Source: Sphingomonadaceae bacterium
GTDB lineage: Bacteria > Pseudomonadota > Alphaproteobacteria > Sphingomonadales > Sphingomonadaceae
Assembly (NCBI GenBank): GCA_004282995.1
Contig: SHLU01000051.1
Coordinates: 1 to 11,948, forward strand
DNA length: 11,948 nt
Direction: 5' to 3'
The notes beneath the pieces were generated by a model. The model did no database searches. It was not told the origin of the DNA and saw only the letters and a list, made by a program, of their open reading frames with translations. Positions 1-7,589 of this stretch are shown here, piece after piece; positions within the stretch are counted from its first letter, which is position 1; the number at the start of each line of letters is the position of its first letter. The position numbers and the translations under genes are program-made.

Positions 1-1
1 C

Positions 2-817
2 AACTGCCGCTTCTGCCACACCGGGACCATGCGACTGGTACGCAACCTTACCCCTGGCGAAATCGTCGGCCAGGTCATGCTGGCGCGCGATGCACTGGGT
101 GAATGGCCCAAGGGCCGGATGGATGGGCTCGACGATGGCGAGGACGTGGGCCATTACTCCGCTGATGGGCGCCTCCTGACCAATATTGTGATGATGGGCA
201 TGGGCGAACCGCTGTATAATTTCGATCACGTCCGCGATGCCTTGCGGCTGGTGATGGATGGCGAAGGTCTGGCCCTGTCGAGGCGCCGGATCACGCTGTC
301 GACCAGCGGTGTGGTGCCGATGATGGCGCGCTGCGGCGAGGAGATCGGGGTCAATCTGGCGGTCAGCCTCCATGCCGTGACCAAGGAAGTGCGCGACGAG
401 ATCGTGCCGATCAACAAGAAGTTCGGCATCGAGGAATTGCTGCAGGCCTGTGCCGACTATCCCGGCGCCAGCAATGCCCGCCGCATCACCTTCGAGTATG
501 TCATGCTCAGGGACAAGAACGACAGCGACGAGGATGCGCGGGAACTTATTCGGCTGCTGAAGCAATACAATCTCCCGGCCAAGGTGAACCTGATCCCGTT
601 CAACCCCTGGCCCGGTGCGGTGTACGAATGTTCAACACCCGAACGCATCAAGCGCTTCTCCAACATAGTCTTCGAGGGCGGCATCAGCGCACCAGTCCGC
701 ACACCGCGTGGGCGCGATATCGATGCCGCTTGCGGACAATTGAAGACTGCGGCGCACAAGAAATCCCGCGCCGAACGCGATCGTGAAGCTGCCGCGGCTG
801 AGGCCAACGCGATCTAG
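2..817 (+). CDS. rlmN: RlmN, 23S rRNA/tRNA adenine-C2 methyltransferase (3' part)
   Basis: This is a radical-SAM methyltransferase that methylates C2 of adenine in 23S rRNA (A2503) and in some tRNAs (A37). The gene is cut by the window edge. The open frame starts at base 2 and gives 271 residues, beginning with NCRFCHTGTM, which holds the last two cysteines of the CX3CX2C iron-sulfur motif. Other family blocks are visible: LVRNLTPGEI, the GMGEPL motif, SLHAV, and near the C-terminus PVRTPRGRDIDAACGQL. That last block carries the conserved cysteine that forms the methyl-transfer intermediate (E. coli C355). The ATG at base 29 is internal, not the true start. Residues about 36-55 form an acidic/glycine-rich insertion before the LTNIVMMGMGEPL block, longer than in E. 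coli RlmN. No clear terminator follows. Confidence 0.95.
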   Translation, partial: NCRFCHTGTMRLVRNLTPGEIVGQVMLARDALGEWPKGRMDGLDDGEDVGHYSADGRLLTNIVMMGMGEPLYNFDHVRDALRLVMDGEGLALSRRRITLSTSGVVPMMARCGEEIGVNLAVSLHAVTKEVRDEIVPINKKFGIEELLQACADYPGASNARRITFEYVMLRDKNDSDEDARELIRLLKQYNLPAKVNLIPFNPWPGAVYECSTPERIKRFSNIVFEGGISAPVRTPRGRDIDAACGQLKTAAHKKSRAERDREAAAAEANAI

Positions 818-949
818 CTCCGAGCGGGCGGCCGATCTGCTGGGGCGAATGCATATTCTTCCGCGAGCTGATACGCTAGCAAGAGCCTATGGCGAGGCCG
901 CAGATGGCATACAACGGAACTGGATGGCCTTGACTGTCGACAAGCCCTC

Positions 950-1603
950 ATGCGCGTGATTATCGCCGCCCTCTGTGCCGGTGCTGGCAAGCCTCTGCCC
1001 AACGGCAAACGAAGCGGTATCGCCAAGGCTGCCATTCCGGGGGCGGTGAAGATTACCGAAAACGGCATCGAGGCAGACGAACAAGTCGATCGGGTCCATC
1101 ACGGCTATCCAGAGATGGCGCTGCATCACTTGCCGCACGAGACCTATGACTGGCTGCGCCATCATTTCGGTCCGCTTCCTCGCTTGGGCGATTACGGCAG
1201 CATGGGCGAGAACATCGCGACATTGGGCTTGAGCGAGCACGAGGTTTGGATAGGCGACCGCTTTCGGCTCGGCAGCGCGCTGGTCGAGATTACGCAGCCA
1301 CGCCAGCCGTGCTCGACAATCGAACAGCATCTCCAATCCCGCGGAATAGTGAAATCGCTGGTTGCTGCGGCGCGAACGGGATGGTTCTACCGCGTACTCG
1401 AGCCGGGCCAAGCCGGAGCCGGTGACCAGCTTGAGCTGGTAGAGCGCGGGCATGTCCAGTGGAGCATCGCGCGCGCTTTCCTGATTACTTATGGCGCTGC
1501 CCGCGGGCCTGATCGCGAACTGGATGAGTTGGCAAAACTGCCGCGCATTTCCGACCGGCTTGTCCGCGATATCGAGAAGCGACTTGCCAACCAGTCAGGG
1601 TAG
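950..1603 (+). CDS. MOSC-domain protein, YiiM type
   Basis: The 217-residue protein aligns by eye with E. coli YiiM, a MOSC-domain protein linked to molybdenum-cofactor-dependent detoxification of N-hydroxylated bases. The N-terminal block GKPLPNGKRSGIAK (about 13-26) matches the YiiM start. Next come a GIEADEQ-type block (39-45), GENIATLGL (86-94), and QPRQPCSTI (116-124) with Cys121, the expected cofactor-binding cysteine. TGWFYRVLEPG (143-153) and a helical C-terminal tail follow. The start at 950 lacks a good ribosome-binding site but fits the family N-terminus. The 132 bases upstream hold no other gene. The stop codon overlaps the GTG start of the SDR gene by one base, so the two are probably cotranscribed. 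The substrate cannot be read from the sequence. Confidence 0.87.
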   Translation: MRVIIAALCAGAGKPLPNGKRSGIAKAAIPGAVKITENGIEADEQVDRVHHGYPEMALHHLPHETYDWLRHHFGPLPRLGDYGSMGENIATLGLSEHEVWIGDRFRLGSALVEITQPRQPCSTIEQHLQSRGIVKSLVAAARTGWFYRVLEPGQAGAGDQLELVERGHVQWSIARAFLITYGAARGPDRELDELAKLPRISDRLVRDIEKRLANQSG

Positions 1604-2433
1604 TGGCTGTCATCAATCACGCCCCGATTGAATTGACCCGCGCGCGCGGCGAGGCCACAAGTTGGCCCGTGAACAAGCCAGCTATCCTCGTTACCGGCGC
1701 TGCAAAGCGCCTCGGTGCCGCCATCGCAAACAGTTTCGGCCAAGCTGGTTGGCATGTTGTCATTCACTACCGCAGCAGTGCCGAACAAGCCCAAGTACTC
1801 GCAGATGCCCTTCCCTCTGCCGAAACGGTGCAATGCGACCTGGCTGACTGCGCGAGCGCTGCGGCGATGATAGAAGACCTTGCCGCACGACTTACCGACT
1901 GGCGCGTGGTGGTGAATTCAGCCTCGATCTTCGAACCTGACAATGTAACCGGCATTGACGGAACGACGTATGACAGGGCGATGAAGGTCAATGCCCAGGC
2001 TCCTGCGCTGATGGCGCAAAAGTTTTTCTGCATGGCCCGTGCGCAAGGCGGACGGCGGGTGATCCAGTTGACCGACCAGAAAATCGCCAACACCAATCCC
2101 GACTTCTTCAGCTACACCATGAGCAAGCACGCCGTTCACGGCGCTGTCGGAATGCTGGCTAAGGCCCATGTCGACCCGCGCGACCGGGTATACTCCCTCG
2201 CGCCGGGTGCCATTCTTCCCAGCCATGATCAGGATGAAGCTGAAACCGACGCCAGCCATGTGCTCAACCTGCTGCGTCGCAAGACCGGCGCTGAGGAGGT
2301 AGGTAAAGCGGCACTGTTTCTAGCGGAAGGCTATCTGAAAAGCGGAGCGACCCTGTTTGTTGACAGTGGCCAACACCTTCTCGACCAGCCGCGCGATGTC
2401 ATCTACCTCGCCCGCGAGAACGCCCGGAAATGA
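1603..2433 (+). CDS. SDR oxidoreductase, pteridine-reductase/FolM-like
   Basis: This is a short-chain dehydrogenase with a Rossmann NADP(H) motif, TGAAKRLG (31-38), and an NSAS block (105-108). The catalytic region reads D158-x12-Y171-x3-K175. An aspartate stands where ordinary SDRs have the catalytic serine. That substitution is characteristic of pteridine reductase PTR1 and of E. coli FolM (dihydromonapterin reductase), so a pterin substrate is likely. LAPGAILP (199-206) also matches FolM/PTR1. The GTG start at 1603 overlaps the upstream stop (TAGTG). A second in-frame GTG at 1669, a few residues before the nucleotide-binding motif, is equally plausible and would remove 22 residues. The stop overlaps the next ATG (ATGA). 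It lies among molybdopterin-related genes, but a direct role in cofactor metabolism is inference. Confidence 0.85.
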   Translation: MAVINHAPIELTRARGEATSWPVNKPAILVTGAAKRLGAAIANSFGQAGWHVVIHYRSSAEQAQVLADALPSAETVQCDLADCASAAAMIEDLAARLTDWRVVVNSASIFEPDNVTGIDGTTYDRAMKVNAQAPALMAQKFFCMARAQGGRRVIQLTDQKIANTNPDFFSYTMSKHAVHGAVGMLAKAHVDPRDRVYSLAPGAILPSHDQDEAETDASHVLNLLRRKTGAEEVGKAALFLAEGYLKSGATLFVDSGQHLLDQPRDVIYLARENARK

Positions 2434-3122
2434 GCGATCGGCCCGCCCCCAAGCGCGCCAAACACGCATTGATTACCCGCCTGTGGCACTGGATCAACCT
2501 AGCCTGCGTGGTGGTGCTGTTCATGTCGGGCCTGAATATCTCCAATGCACACCGTCGACTCTATTGGGGCGATTGGGGTTTTGCGCCCGAACAGGCCTGG
2601 CTTTCCGTCCCCCGTTTCCCTGGCTGGGCAACCATTCCCGGACATTACGACCTTGCCGAGGCGCGCGACTGGCATAACCTTTCTGCATGGATTTTTGCGG
2701 TCACACTGCTGGTGATGTGGTTGTCGATGCTGGCAAACCGACACTTCCAGCGCGATCTTGTGACACACAGAATAGAGTGGAAACCCAGCGCCATTTGGGA
2801 CGACATAAGGCGGCACCTAAAGTTCGATTTCGACCATGGCGAGGGCAAGTATAATTTCCTGCAACGCGTGGCTTATGGCCTGGTGCTGGGGGTGTTTCTG
2901 CCCATGATGATCTTCACTGGAATGGCGATCAGTCCTGGGCTGGAGCCGGCATGGGGCTGGTTCGTCGAACTTGTTGGCGGACGTCAGAGCGCGCGCAGCC
3001 TGCATTTCCTATTTGCCTGGGCCATAGCCGGGTTCCTCATCATCCACGTCTTGCTGGTGATCGCGCACAAGCCGCTCGACCTGATGAAGGCGATGATTAC
3101 GGGAGGCCGCGAAGATGAATAG
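2430..3122 (+). CDS. Cytochrome b/b6-type membrane subunit (b561 family)
   Basis: The 230-residue integral membrane protein shows four hydrophobic segments, at about 21-36, 85-103, 147-166 and 194-212. Histidines suited to bind two b-type hemes are H20 (RLWHWIN), H82 (DWHN), H192 (RSLHF) and H206 (IIHVL). This is the pattern of the bacterial cytochrome b561/Ni-hydrogenase cytochrome b family. A charged cytoplasmic or periplasmic loop lies between helices 2 and 3 (about 104-142). The ATG overlaps the SDR stop by four bases. The end overlaps the start of the downstream molybdoenzyme gene by eight bases, which argues for translational coupling and a two-subunit complex. It probably passes electrons between the quinone pool and the exported molybdoenzyme. 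It is not recognisably MsrQ (YedZ). Confidence 0.88.
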   Translation: MSDRPAPKRAKHALITRLWHWINLACVVVLFMSGLNISNAHRRLYWGDWGFAPEQAWLSVPRFPGWATIPGHYDLAEARDWHNLSAWIFAVTLLVMWLSMLANRHFQRDLVTHRIEWKPSAIWDDIRRHLKFDFDHGEGKYNFLQRVAYGLVLGVFLPMMIFTGMAISPGLEPAWGWFVELVGGRQSARSLHFLFAWAIAGFLIIHVLLVIAHKPLDLMKAMITGGREDE

Positions 3123-3873
3123 CGGCATTGGTATCAAGCGCCGCGGATTCATTGCCGGCCTGTTGGGCCTGGCTGCGGCGGGATGCACCAAGGTAGCGGA
3201 AAGCCGGGCCGGCAAGTCGATCTTCGACGCTGCCGAACGCTGGCACGCGGGCGCGCACCGGCTGTTGGGCGGTCGCACCGCTCTTGCGCCCGAATACACC
3301 CCTGCGGAGATTTCGCCCTTTTTCCGCGGCAACGGCACACTCAATCCGTCGAGCGACGCCTACCAAGCTTCGCTGGCGGGAAACTTTACCGATTGGCGGC
3401 TCGAAGTGCGTGGCTTGGTCAGACATCCTTTGACATTTACGCTCGACAATATCCGCGCCCTCCCACAGCGAACCCAGATCACCCGCCACGATTGCGTCGA
3501 AGGATGGAGCGCGATCGGCCAGTGGACCGGCCCGCAGCTTTCCCTGCTCCTAGACGCAGCGGGTGTGCGTGAAGACGCGCGCTACATCGTCTTTCGCTGC
3601 GCCGACACGCTGGCAGGCGGAGCCTATTACGAAAGCATCGATATGATCGATGCCTATCACCCGCAGACCATCGTCGCGCACTTGCTCAACGATGAGCCAT
3701 TGCCTGTTCGCAACGGGGCGCCGCTACGCATGCGGGTCGAGCGCCAGTTGGGCTACAAACATCCCAAATACCTCACCGCAATTGAAGCGGTGGCCTCCCT
3801 CGAAGACATTGGTGGCGGCCAGGGGGGGTATTGGGAAGATCGCGCGGGCTACCAATGGTATGCCGGGATCTAA
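3115..3873 (+). CDS. Tat-exported sulfite-oxidase-type molybdopterin oxidoreductase
   Basis: The 252-residue protein begins with a twin-arginine signal (KRRGFIAG, 8-15), a hydrophobic stretch and AAGC at 21-24. The AAGC may be a lipobox, although the -3 residue is alanine rather than leucine. The mature part matches the oxidoreductase molybdopterin-binding domain shared by sulfite oxidase and MsrP (YedY). The block RHDCVEGWSAIGQWTG (124-139) carries Cys127, the expected molybdenum-ligating cysteine. RMRVERQLGYKHPKYL (205-220) is also typical of the family. No C-terminal dimerisation domain is present, as in MsrP. The overlapping cytochrome b gene just upstream is its likely electron partner. 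The substrate (sulfite, a sulfoxide or another compound) cannot be told from sequence. Folded export with bound cofactor through Tat is expected. Confidence 0.88.
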   Translation: MNSGIGIKRRGFIAGLLGLAAAGCTKVAESRAGKSIFDAAERWHAGAHRLLGGRTALAPEYTPAEISPFFRGNGTLNPSSDAYQASLAGNFTDWRLEVRGLVRHPLTFTLDNIRALPQRTQITRHDCVEGWSAIGQWTGPQLSLLLDAAGVREDARYIVFRCADTLAGGAYYESIDMIDAYHPQTIVAHLLNDEPLPVRNGAPLRMRVERQLGYKHPKYLTAIEAVASLEDIGGGQGGYWEDRAGYQWYAGI

Positions 3874-3876
3874 CGC

Positions 3877-4317
3877 TCAGTCTTCGGGATAGATATTCTG
3901 CATGGTCGCCCAGTCTTCAGCGATCATTTGCTCGAGCACATCGAGATCCACATCCGCCAGTTTGTTGATGTAGAGGCAGCTCTTGCCCGTGCTGTGCTTG
4001 CCCAACCTCGCCAGTAGTTCTTCGCGCCTTTTTGCCGCGATCTCGTCGCAATAACCGCCCATCAGGTAAAGCGAATGCTTCGCTTTGCGGGGACTGAACC
4101 CACTGCGCATCCAGTGAACGTTACGGCCGCTGTCATAGGTGGTGCGATATTGGCCGTAGCCGATGATCGACGGGCCCCACATCCTGGGCTCTTCCCCCGT
4201 CACGCGCCGGAAGATCGTATCAAGTTGTTCTGCCTCTCCTCGCTTTCGCGAGGGTTCGACCGTGGCGATAAAGTCTGTCGGGTCTACCTCGGTGATACTG
4301 GTCTTGGCATCGGCCAT
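3877..4317 (-). CDS. DUF1801-domain protein
   Basis: This is a 146-residue soluble protein. The block GEEPRMWGPSIIGYG (41-55), followed by LYLMGGY (83-89) and GKSCLYINKLADVD (111-124), is typical of DUF1801 proteins, a small alpha/beta family of the YdhG/YjbR-like superfamily. The family has no firmly known biochemical role, so none is given here. The start is supported by a GGGAGG ribosome-binding site (complement, about 4322-4327) four bases before the ATG. The gene is convergent with the molybdoenzyme gene, with three bases between the stop codons. It is divergent from cfa across a gap of about 80 bases. It is probably a single-gene transcript. Confidence 0.85.
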   Translation of the reverse strand: MADAKTSITEVDPTDFIATVEPSRKRGEAEQLDTIFRRVTGEEPRMWGPSIIGYGQYRTTYDSGRNVHWMRSGFSPRKAKHSLYLMGGYCDEIAAKRREELLARLGKHSTGKSCLYINKLADVDLDVLEQMIAEDWATMQNIYPED

Positions 4318-4338
4318 CGCACCCTCCCTTCCCGGTGG

Positions 4339-4367
4339 TTGACATAGTTCAAGCTACACCGTGTAAC
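4339..4367 (+). promoter_or_regulatory. Housekeeping-sigma promoter of cfa
   Basis: A perfect -35 hexamer TTGACA (4339-4344) is followed, after a 17-base spacer, by TGTAAC (4362-4367), a fair -10. Transcription would start near 4374, giving a leader of about 24 bases before the ATG at 4398. The location rules out translation from the in-frame ATG at 4335, which lies upstream of the promoter. Confidence 0.6.
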
Positions 4368-4397
4368 CGGCGATCTGCAAATGACGGAGCACACGCC

Positions 4398-5648
4398 ATG
4401 AGCAAGGCTCTACTCGATCGTTTCCTTTCCGCCGCAGTCAAGCGGGGGCGGCTGTCCATGAATTGGGCCGATGGCAGCACCAGCGAGTTTGGCACGCCTA
4501 CTCAAGGATTCCCCGAGGTTTCCATTCGCCTTACCGATTCCAAGGCCGCGCGCCACATCGTGCTCGATCCTCGGATCGGCGCCGCCGAGGCCTTCATGGA
4601 CGGACGCCTGGTGATCGAGCAGGGCGGAATCATGGAAATGGTAGACCTGCTGCGCGCCAACAGTCCTTGGGACAAGGGTGGCGATTTCGGGCGACCGGGC
4701 GTCTTCAAGCGAGCCAGGAACACCGCCAGTTTCGCGCTGGAACAGTTAAACAACAAGGTTCGCTCGCAGCGCAACGTCGCCCATCACTACGATATCGGCA
4801 ACGATCTCTACCGACTGATGCTCGACCAAGAGCACATGCAATACAGCTGCGCCTACTGGCCCTCGCCCGAGATGAGCCTGGGGCAGGCGCAGGAAGCCAA
4901 ACTGGCCCATATCGCCGCCAAGCTGGTTATCGAACCGGGCCACCGCATACTCGACATCGGTTGCGGCTGGGGGGGTATGGCCATCTACCTCGCGAAAAAT
5001 TTCGATGTCCGCGTGCGGGGCATAACCTTGTCCGAAGAGCAGGTCGCACTGGCGAGAGAGCGCGTCGCCGCTGCAGGAGTGTCCGACAGGGTCGAAATCG
5101 AACTGGTGGATTACCGCGATCTCGCCGGCGCAGGGCTAAAGTTCGACCGGATTGTCTCGGTCGGCATGTTCGAGCACGTCGGCCGCCCGCAATTCGCGAC
5201 CTTCTTTGAAGCCTGCGCCACCTTGCTCGAAGACGACGGGGTTATGCTGCTGCACACGATTGGCCGCATGGGTTCGCCTGGCACCACCGACGCATTCACC
5301 CGAAAGTACGTCTTTCCTGGCGGATACATCCCGGCACTGAGCGAAACTATTGCCGCGAGCGAAAAGGTTCGCCTGATCGCGACCGACATAGAGATGCTTC
5401 GGCTGCATTACGCCTATACGCTGCGCGAGTGGTATCGCCGCTGCATGGAAAATCGCGAGGCGATTATCGCCATGTATGACGAGCGTTTCTTCCGCATGTG
5501 GACCTTCTACCTGTCGGGGGCGACCGCCGCTTTCGAGCATGGCGGCATGTGCAATTATCAGATCCAGTTCGCCCGCCAGCGGCGAACCCTGCCACTCACG
5601 CGGCATTACATGGGGCAAGCAGAGCGCGCCCTGATGCATCAGCCGTGA
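4398..5648 (+). CDS. cfa: Cyclopropane-fatty-acyl-phospholipid synthase
   Basis: This SAM-dependent enzyme adds a methylene bridge to unsaturated acyl chains of membrane phospholipids. The 416-residue protein has a lipid-binding N-terminal part (about 1-120). The methyltransferase domain carries the SAM motif LDIGCGWGG (185-193). Residues matching E. coli Cfa active-site positions are visible: C151 (YSCAYW), E259 (GMFEH), H286/I288 (LLHTIG) and the catalytic cysteine C385 (GMCNYQ). The start at 4398 is preferred over the in-frame ATG at 4335. It has an ACGGAG ribosome-binding site eight bases upstream, and a strong promoter overlaps the earlier ATG. The length agrees with the family. Only 88 bases separate it from argG, and no terminator was seen between them. 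Confidence 0.95.
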   Translation: MSKALLDRFLSAAVKRGRLSMNWADGSTSEFGTPTQGFPEVSIRLTDSKAARHIVLDPRIGAAEAFMDGRLVIEQGGIMEMVDLLRANSPWDKGGDFGRPGVFKRARNTASFALEQLNNKVRSQRNVAHHYDIGNDLYRLMLDQEHMQYSCAYWPSPEMSLGQAQEAKLAHIAAKLVIEPGHRILDIGCGWGGMAIYLAKNFDVRVRGITLSEEQVALARERVAAAGVSDRVEIELVDYRDLAGAGLKFDRIVSVGMFEHVGRPQFATFFEACATLLEDDGVMLLHTIGRMGSPGTTDAFTRKYVFPGGYIPALSETIAASEKVRLIATDIEMLRLHYAYTLREWYRRCMENREAIIAMYDERFFRMWTFYLSGATAAFEHGGMCNYQIQFARQRRTLPLTRHYMGQAERALMHQP

Positions 5649-5736
5649 AGGAATCATGAGCTGCGCGAAGTCGAACTTGATTGCCCCTACCCCCGTGCAT
5701 TGCTAACCGCGCGCCCAACCAAGGAGCGCCCTCGCC

Positions 5737-6966
5737 ATGTCCGAAGCCCATCGTCCCGAGATCAAGAAGGTCGTCCTCGCCTATTCGGGCGGGCTCGACA
5801 CATCCGTCATCGCCAAGTGGCTCGAAATCGAGCGTGGGTTGGAAGTTGTAACCTTCACCGCCGATCTCGGCCAGGGCGAGGAACTGGAGCCGGCGCGGGT
5901 CAAGGCCCAGACCATGGGTATTCCGGACAAGCATATTTTCATCGAGGATCTGCGCGAGGAATTCGTCCGCGACTATGTCTTCCCGATGATGCGCGCCAAT
6001 GCACGTTATGAAGGCGACTATTTGCTCGGCACCTCGATTGCCCGGCCGCTGATATCGAAGCGGCTTGTCGAGATTGCGCATGAAACGGGAGCGGATGCCA
6101 TCGCCCACGGTGCCACCGGCAAGGGCAACGACCAGGTCCGGTTCGAACTCAGCGCTTACGCGCTTGATCCCGACATAACGGTGATCGCACCCTGGCGCGA
6201 ATGGGATCTCACCAGCCGCACCGCATTGATCGCCTGGGCCGAAAAGCACCAGATCCAGGTCCCCAAGGACAAGCGCGGCGAAAGCCCGTTTTCGACCGAT
6301 GCCAATCTCCTGCACACTTCCTCTGAAGGCAAGGTGCTGGAAGATCCCTGGGAAGAGACGCCGTCCTACGTCTATTCGCGCACGATCGATCCCGAAGACG
6401 CGCCGGATTCGCCCGAATACATCACAATTGATTTCGAGCGGGGCGATGGCACGGCGCTGAATGGCAAAGCGTTGAGCCCGGCGGAGTTGCTGACGGCGCT
6501 TAACGCCTTGGGACGCAAGCACGGCATTGGGCGGCTCGACCTGGTCGAGAACCGGTTTGTCGGCATGAAGAGCCGCGGCATGTACGAAACGCCCGGCGGC
6601 GAGATTTACGCCCAGGCGCACCGCGGGATCGAACAGCTCACGCTCGATCGGGGTGCAGCGCATCTCAAAGACGAATTGATGCCGCGCTATGCCGAACTCA
6701 TCTATAACGGTTTCTGGTTCAGCCCCGAGCGCGAGATGCTCCAGGCAGCGATTGATTTGAGCCAGGAGAAGGTCAACGGCACGGTCCGGCTCAAGCTCTA
6801 CAAAGGGCGGGCGGACGTGGTCGGACGCAAATCGGAGAACAGCCTTTATTCCGAAGCGCACGTGACCTTCGAAGACGATGCAGGCGCCTATGATCAGAGC
6901 GATGCTGAAGGCTTCATTCGCCTCAATGCGTTGCGGTTGAAGCTGCTCGGCAAGCGGGATCGCTAG
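5737..6966 (+). CDS. argG: Argininosuccinate synthase
   Basis: It catalyses the ATP-dependent condensation of citrulline and aspartate to argininosuccinate, the penultimate step of arginine biosynthesis. The 409-residue protein carries the N-type ATP-pyrophosphatase loop AYSGGLDTS (15-23) and the block HGATGKGNDQVRFE (124-137), which lines the nucleotide and aspartate sites. A complete C-terminal dimerisation region follows, including GIEQLTLDR and the YNGFWFSPE block. AAGGAG lies about ten bases before the ATG. The length is normal for the family and no disruption is seen. Downstream is a 920-base stretch without protein genes, starting with a large inverted repeat that may end or process this transcript. 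Confidence 0.97.
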   Translation: MSEAHRPEIKKVVLAYSGGLDTSVIAKWLEIERGLEVVTFTADLGQGEELEPARVKAQTMGIPDKHIFIEDLREEFVRDYVFPMMRANARYEGDYLLGTSIARPLISKRLVEIAHETGADAIAHGATGKGNDQVRFELSAYALDPDITVIAPWREWDLTSRTALIAWAEKHQIQVPKDKRGESPFSTDANLLHTSSEGKVLEDPWEETPSYVYSRTIDPEDAPDSPEYITIDFERGDGTALNGKALSPAELLTALNALGRKHGIGRLDLVENRFVGMKSRGMYETPGGEIYAQAHRGIEQLTLDRGAAHLKDELMPRYAELIYNGFWFSPEREMLQAAIDLSQEKVNGTVRLKLYKGRADVVGRKSENSLYSEAHVTFEDDAGAYDQSDAEGFIRLNALRLKLLGKRDR

Positions 6967-7017
6967 CGCCAGACCACTGCCTGCATAGCCTCATTCAAGC
7001 TTTTGCGGCCAACCGTT

Positions 7018-7066
7018 GAGTTTTCCACCGCTCTCCACAAGCAAATCGGGGAAAAGTGGAAAACTC
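7018..7066 (+). repeat. Long inverted repeat downstream of argG
   Basis: GAGTTTTCCAC (7018-7028) and GTGGAAAACTC (7056-7066) form a perfect 11-bp inverted repeat. Inside it, TCTCC (7032-7036) can pair with GGGGA (7048-7052), separated from the outer stem by a 3x3 internal loop. RNA from this site would form a stem of about 16 base pairs. No T-run follows, so it is not a standard intrinsic terminator. It could be a 3' end or processing structure of argG, or a protein-binding palindrome. Confidence 0.6.
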
Positions 7067-7139
7067 GGTCTTGGCAAGCTTGTGAGAATCGGATTCGGGG
7101 CGCAGTCTCAAGACATCGAAAGGGAAAGAAAGTTTCGAG

Positions 7140-7164
7140 TTTTTCATCCTTCGGGATTGAAAAA
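7140..7164 (+). repeat. Hairpin with TTCG loop and T/A-rich stem
   Basis: TTTTTCATCC (7140-7149) pairs with GGAT-(T)-GAAAAA (7154-7164), with one bulged base and a TTCG loop closed by C-G. The T-run lies in the 5' arm, so it is unlike a normal terminator on either strand. Its role is unknown. It shares the cUUCGg cap with the hairpins of the RNA candidate downstream. Confidence 0.45.
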
Positions 7165-7348
7165 ATTGAGGATTTCCAAACCAATTGATGTGAGAGCGAC
7201 TGTCCACGCGCTCTGTGAGAGTTGATTGAAGAAGGCTTCGGCCAGACGCAAGACTACTCGATGACCAGAATGTGTTAGTTCGCTGTCACGGCCGGTTAAG
7301 TCCGGTCGGGAAGAAAGGGGATCGGAGACCTTCGGGTCGAAGAGAACC

Positions 7349-7574
7349 GGACGGAACGACCATCCAAGGACGGAACCGACCTCGGGACCATCGACGGAGC
7401 CGCAGGTTTGCGGATGCGAGCTTCCACTCGCAAAAGCGAGCCTTCCAATGATGGAACCGGATGCCGGCGCGAGCGCTGGTGACAGAACGCGGGCCTTCGG
7501 GCACGCGGAAAGACATCGGTTGCCAAGTGCTACCACAAGGAAAGCATCTTCGGATGCGGACCGGACGGAAGACC
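7349..7574 (+). repeat. Three copies of GGACGGAA-(C)0-2-GACC
   Basis: Copies are at 7349-7361 (one C), 7368-7381 (two C) and 7563-7574 (no C). They differ only in the number of C residues between GGACGGAA and GACC. Copies 1 and 3 also share the preceding ACC. A related GACGGA lies at 7393-7398. The repeats sit inside the candidate RNA and may be protein-binding or antisense modules. Confidence 0.7.
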
Positions 7575-7589
7575 ACGCGACGGTGAGAG

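Noticed and set aside
887..1453. A 188-codon minus-strand frame over the MOSC gene
   Set aside because: It is a shadow of the YiiM-type gene with no domain or start signal.
4335..4397. N-terminal extension of Cfa from ATG 4335
   Set aside because: The promoter at 4339-4367 overlaps it, and ATG 4398 has a ribosome-binding site and fits family length.
5596..6861. A 421-codon open frame on the minus strand
   Set aside because: It lies antisense to argG, which has full family motifs. The frame shows no recognisable domain.
7018..7170. Replication origin from DnaA-like boxes and A/T-rich stretch
   Set aside because: The boxes are degenerate and few, and no replication-origin neighbour genes are present. 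The match can be due to chance.
7349..7574. CRISPR array
   Set aside because: The repeats are only 12-14 bases, with spacings of 6 and 181 bases and no cas genes.
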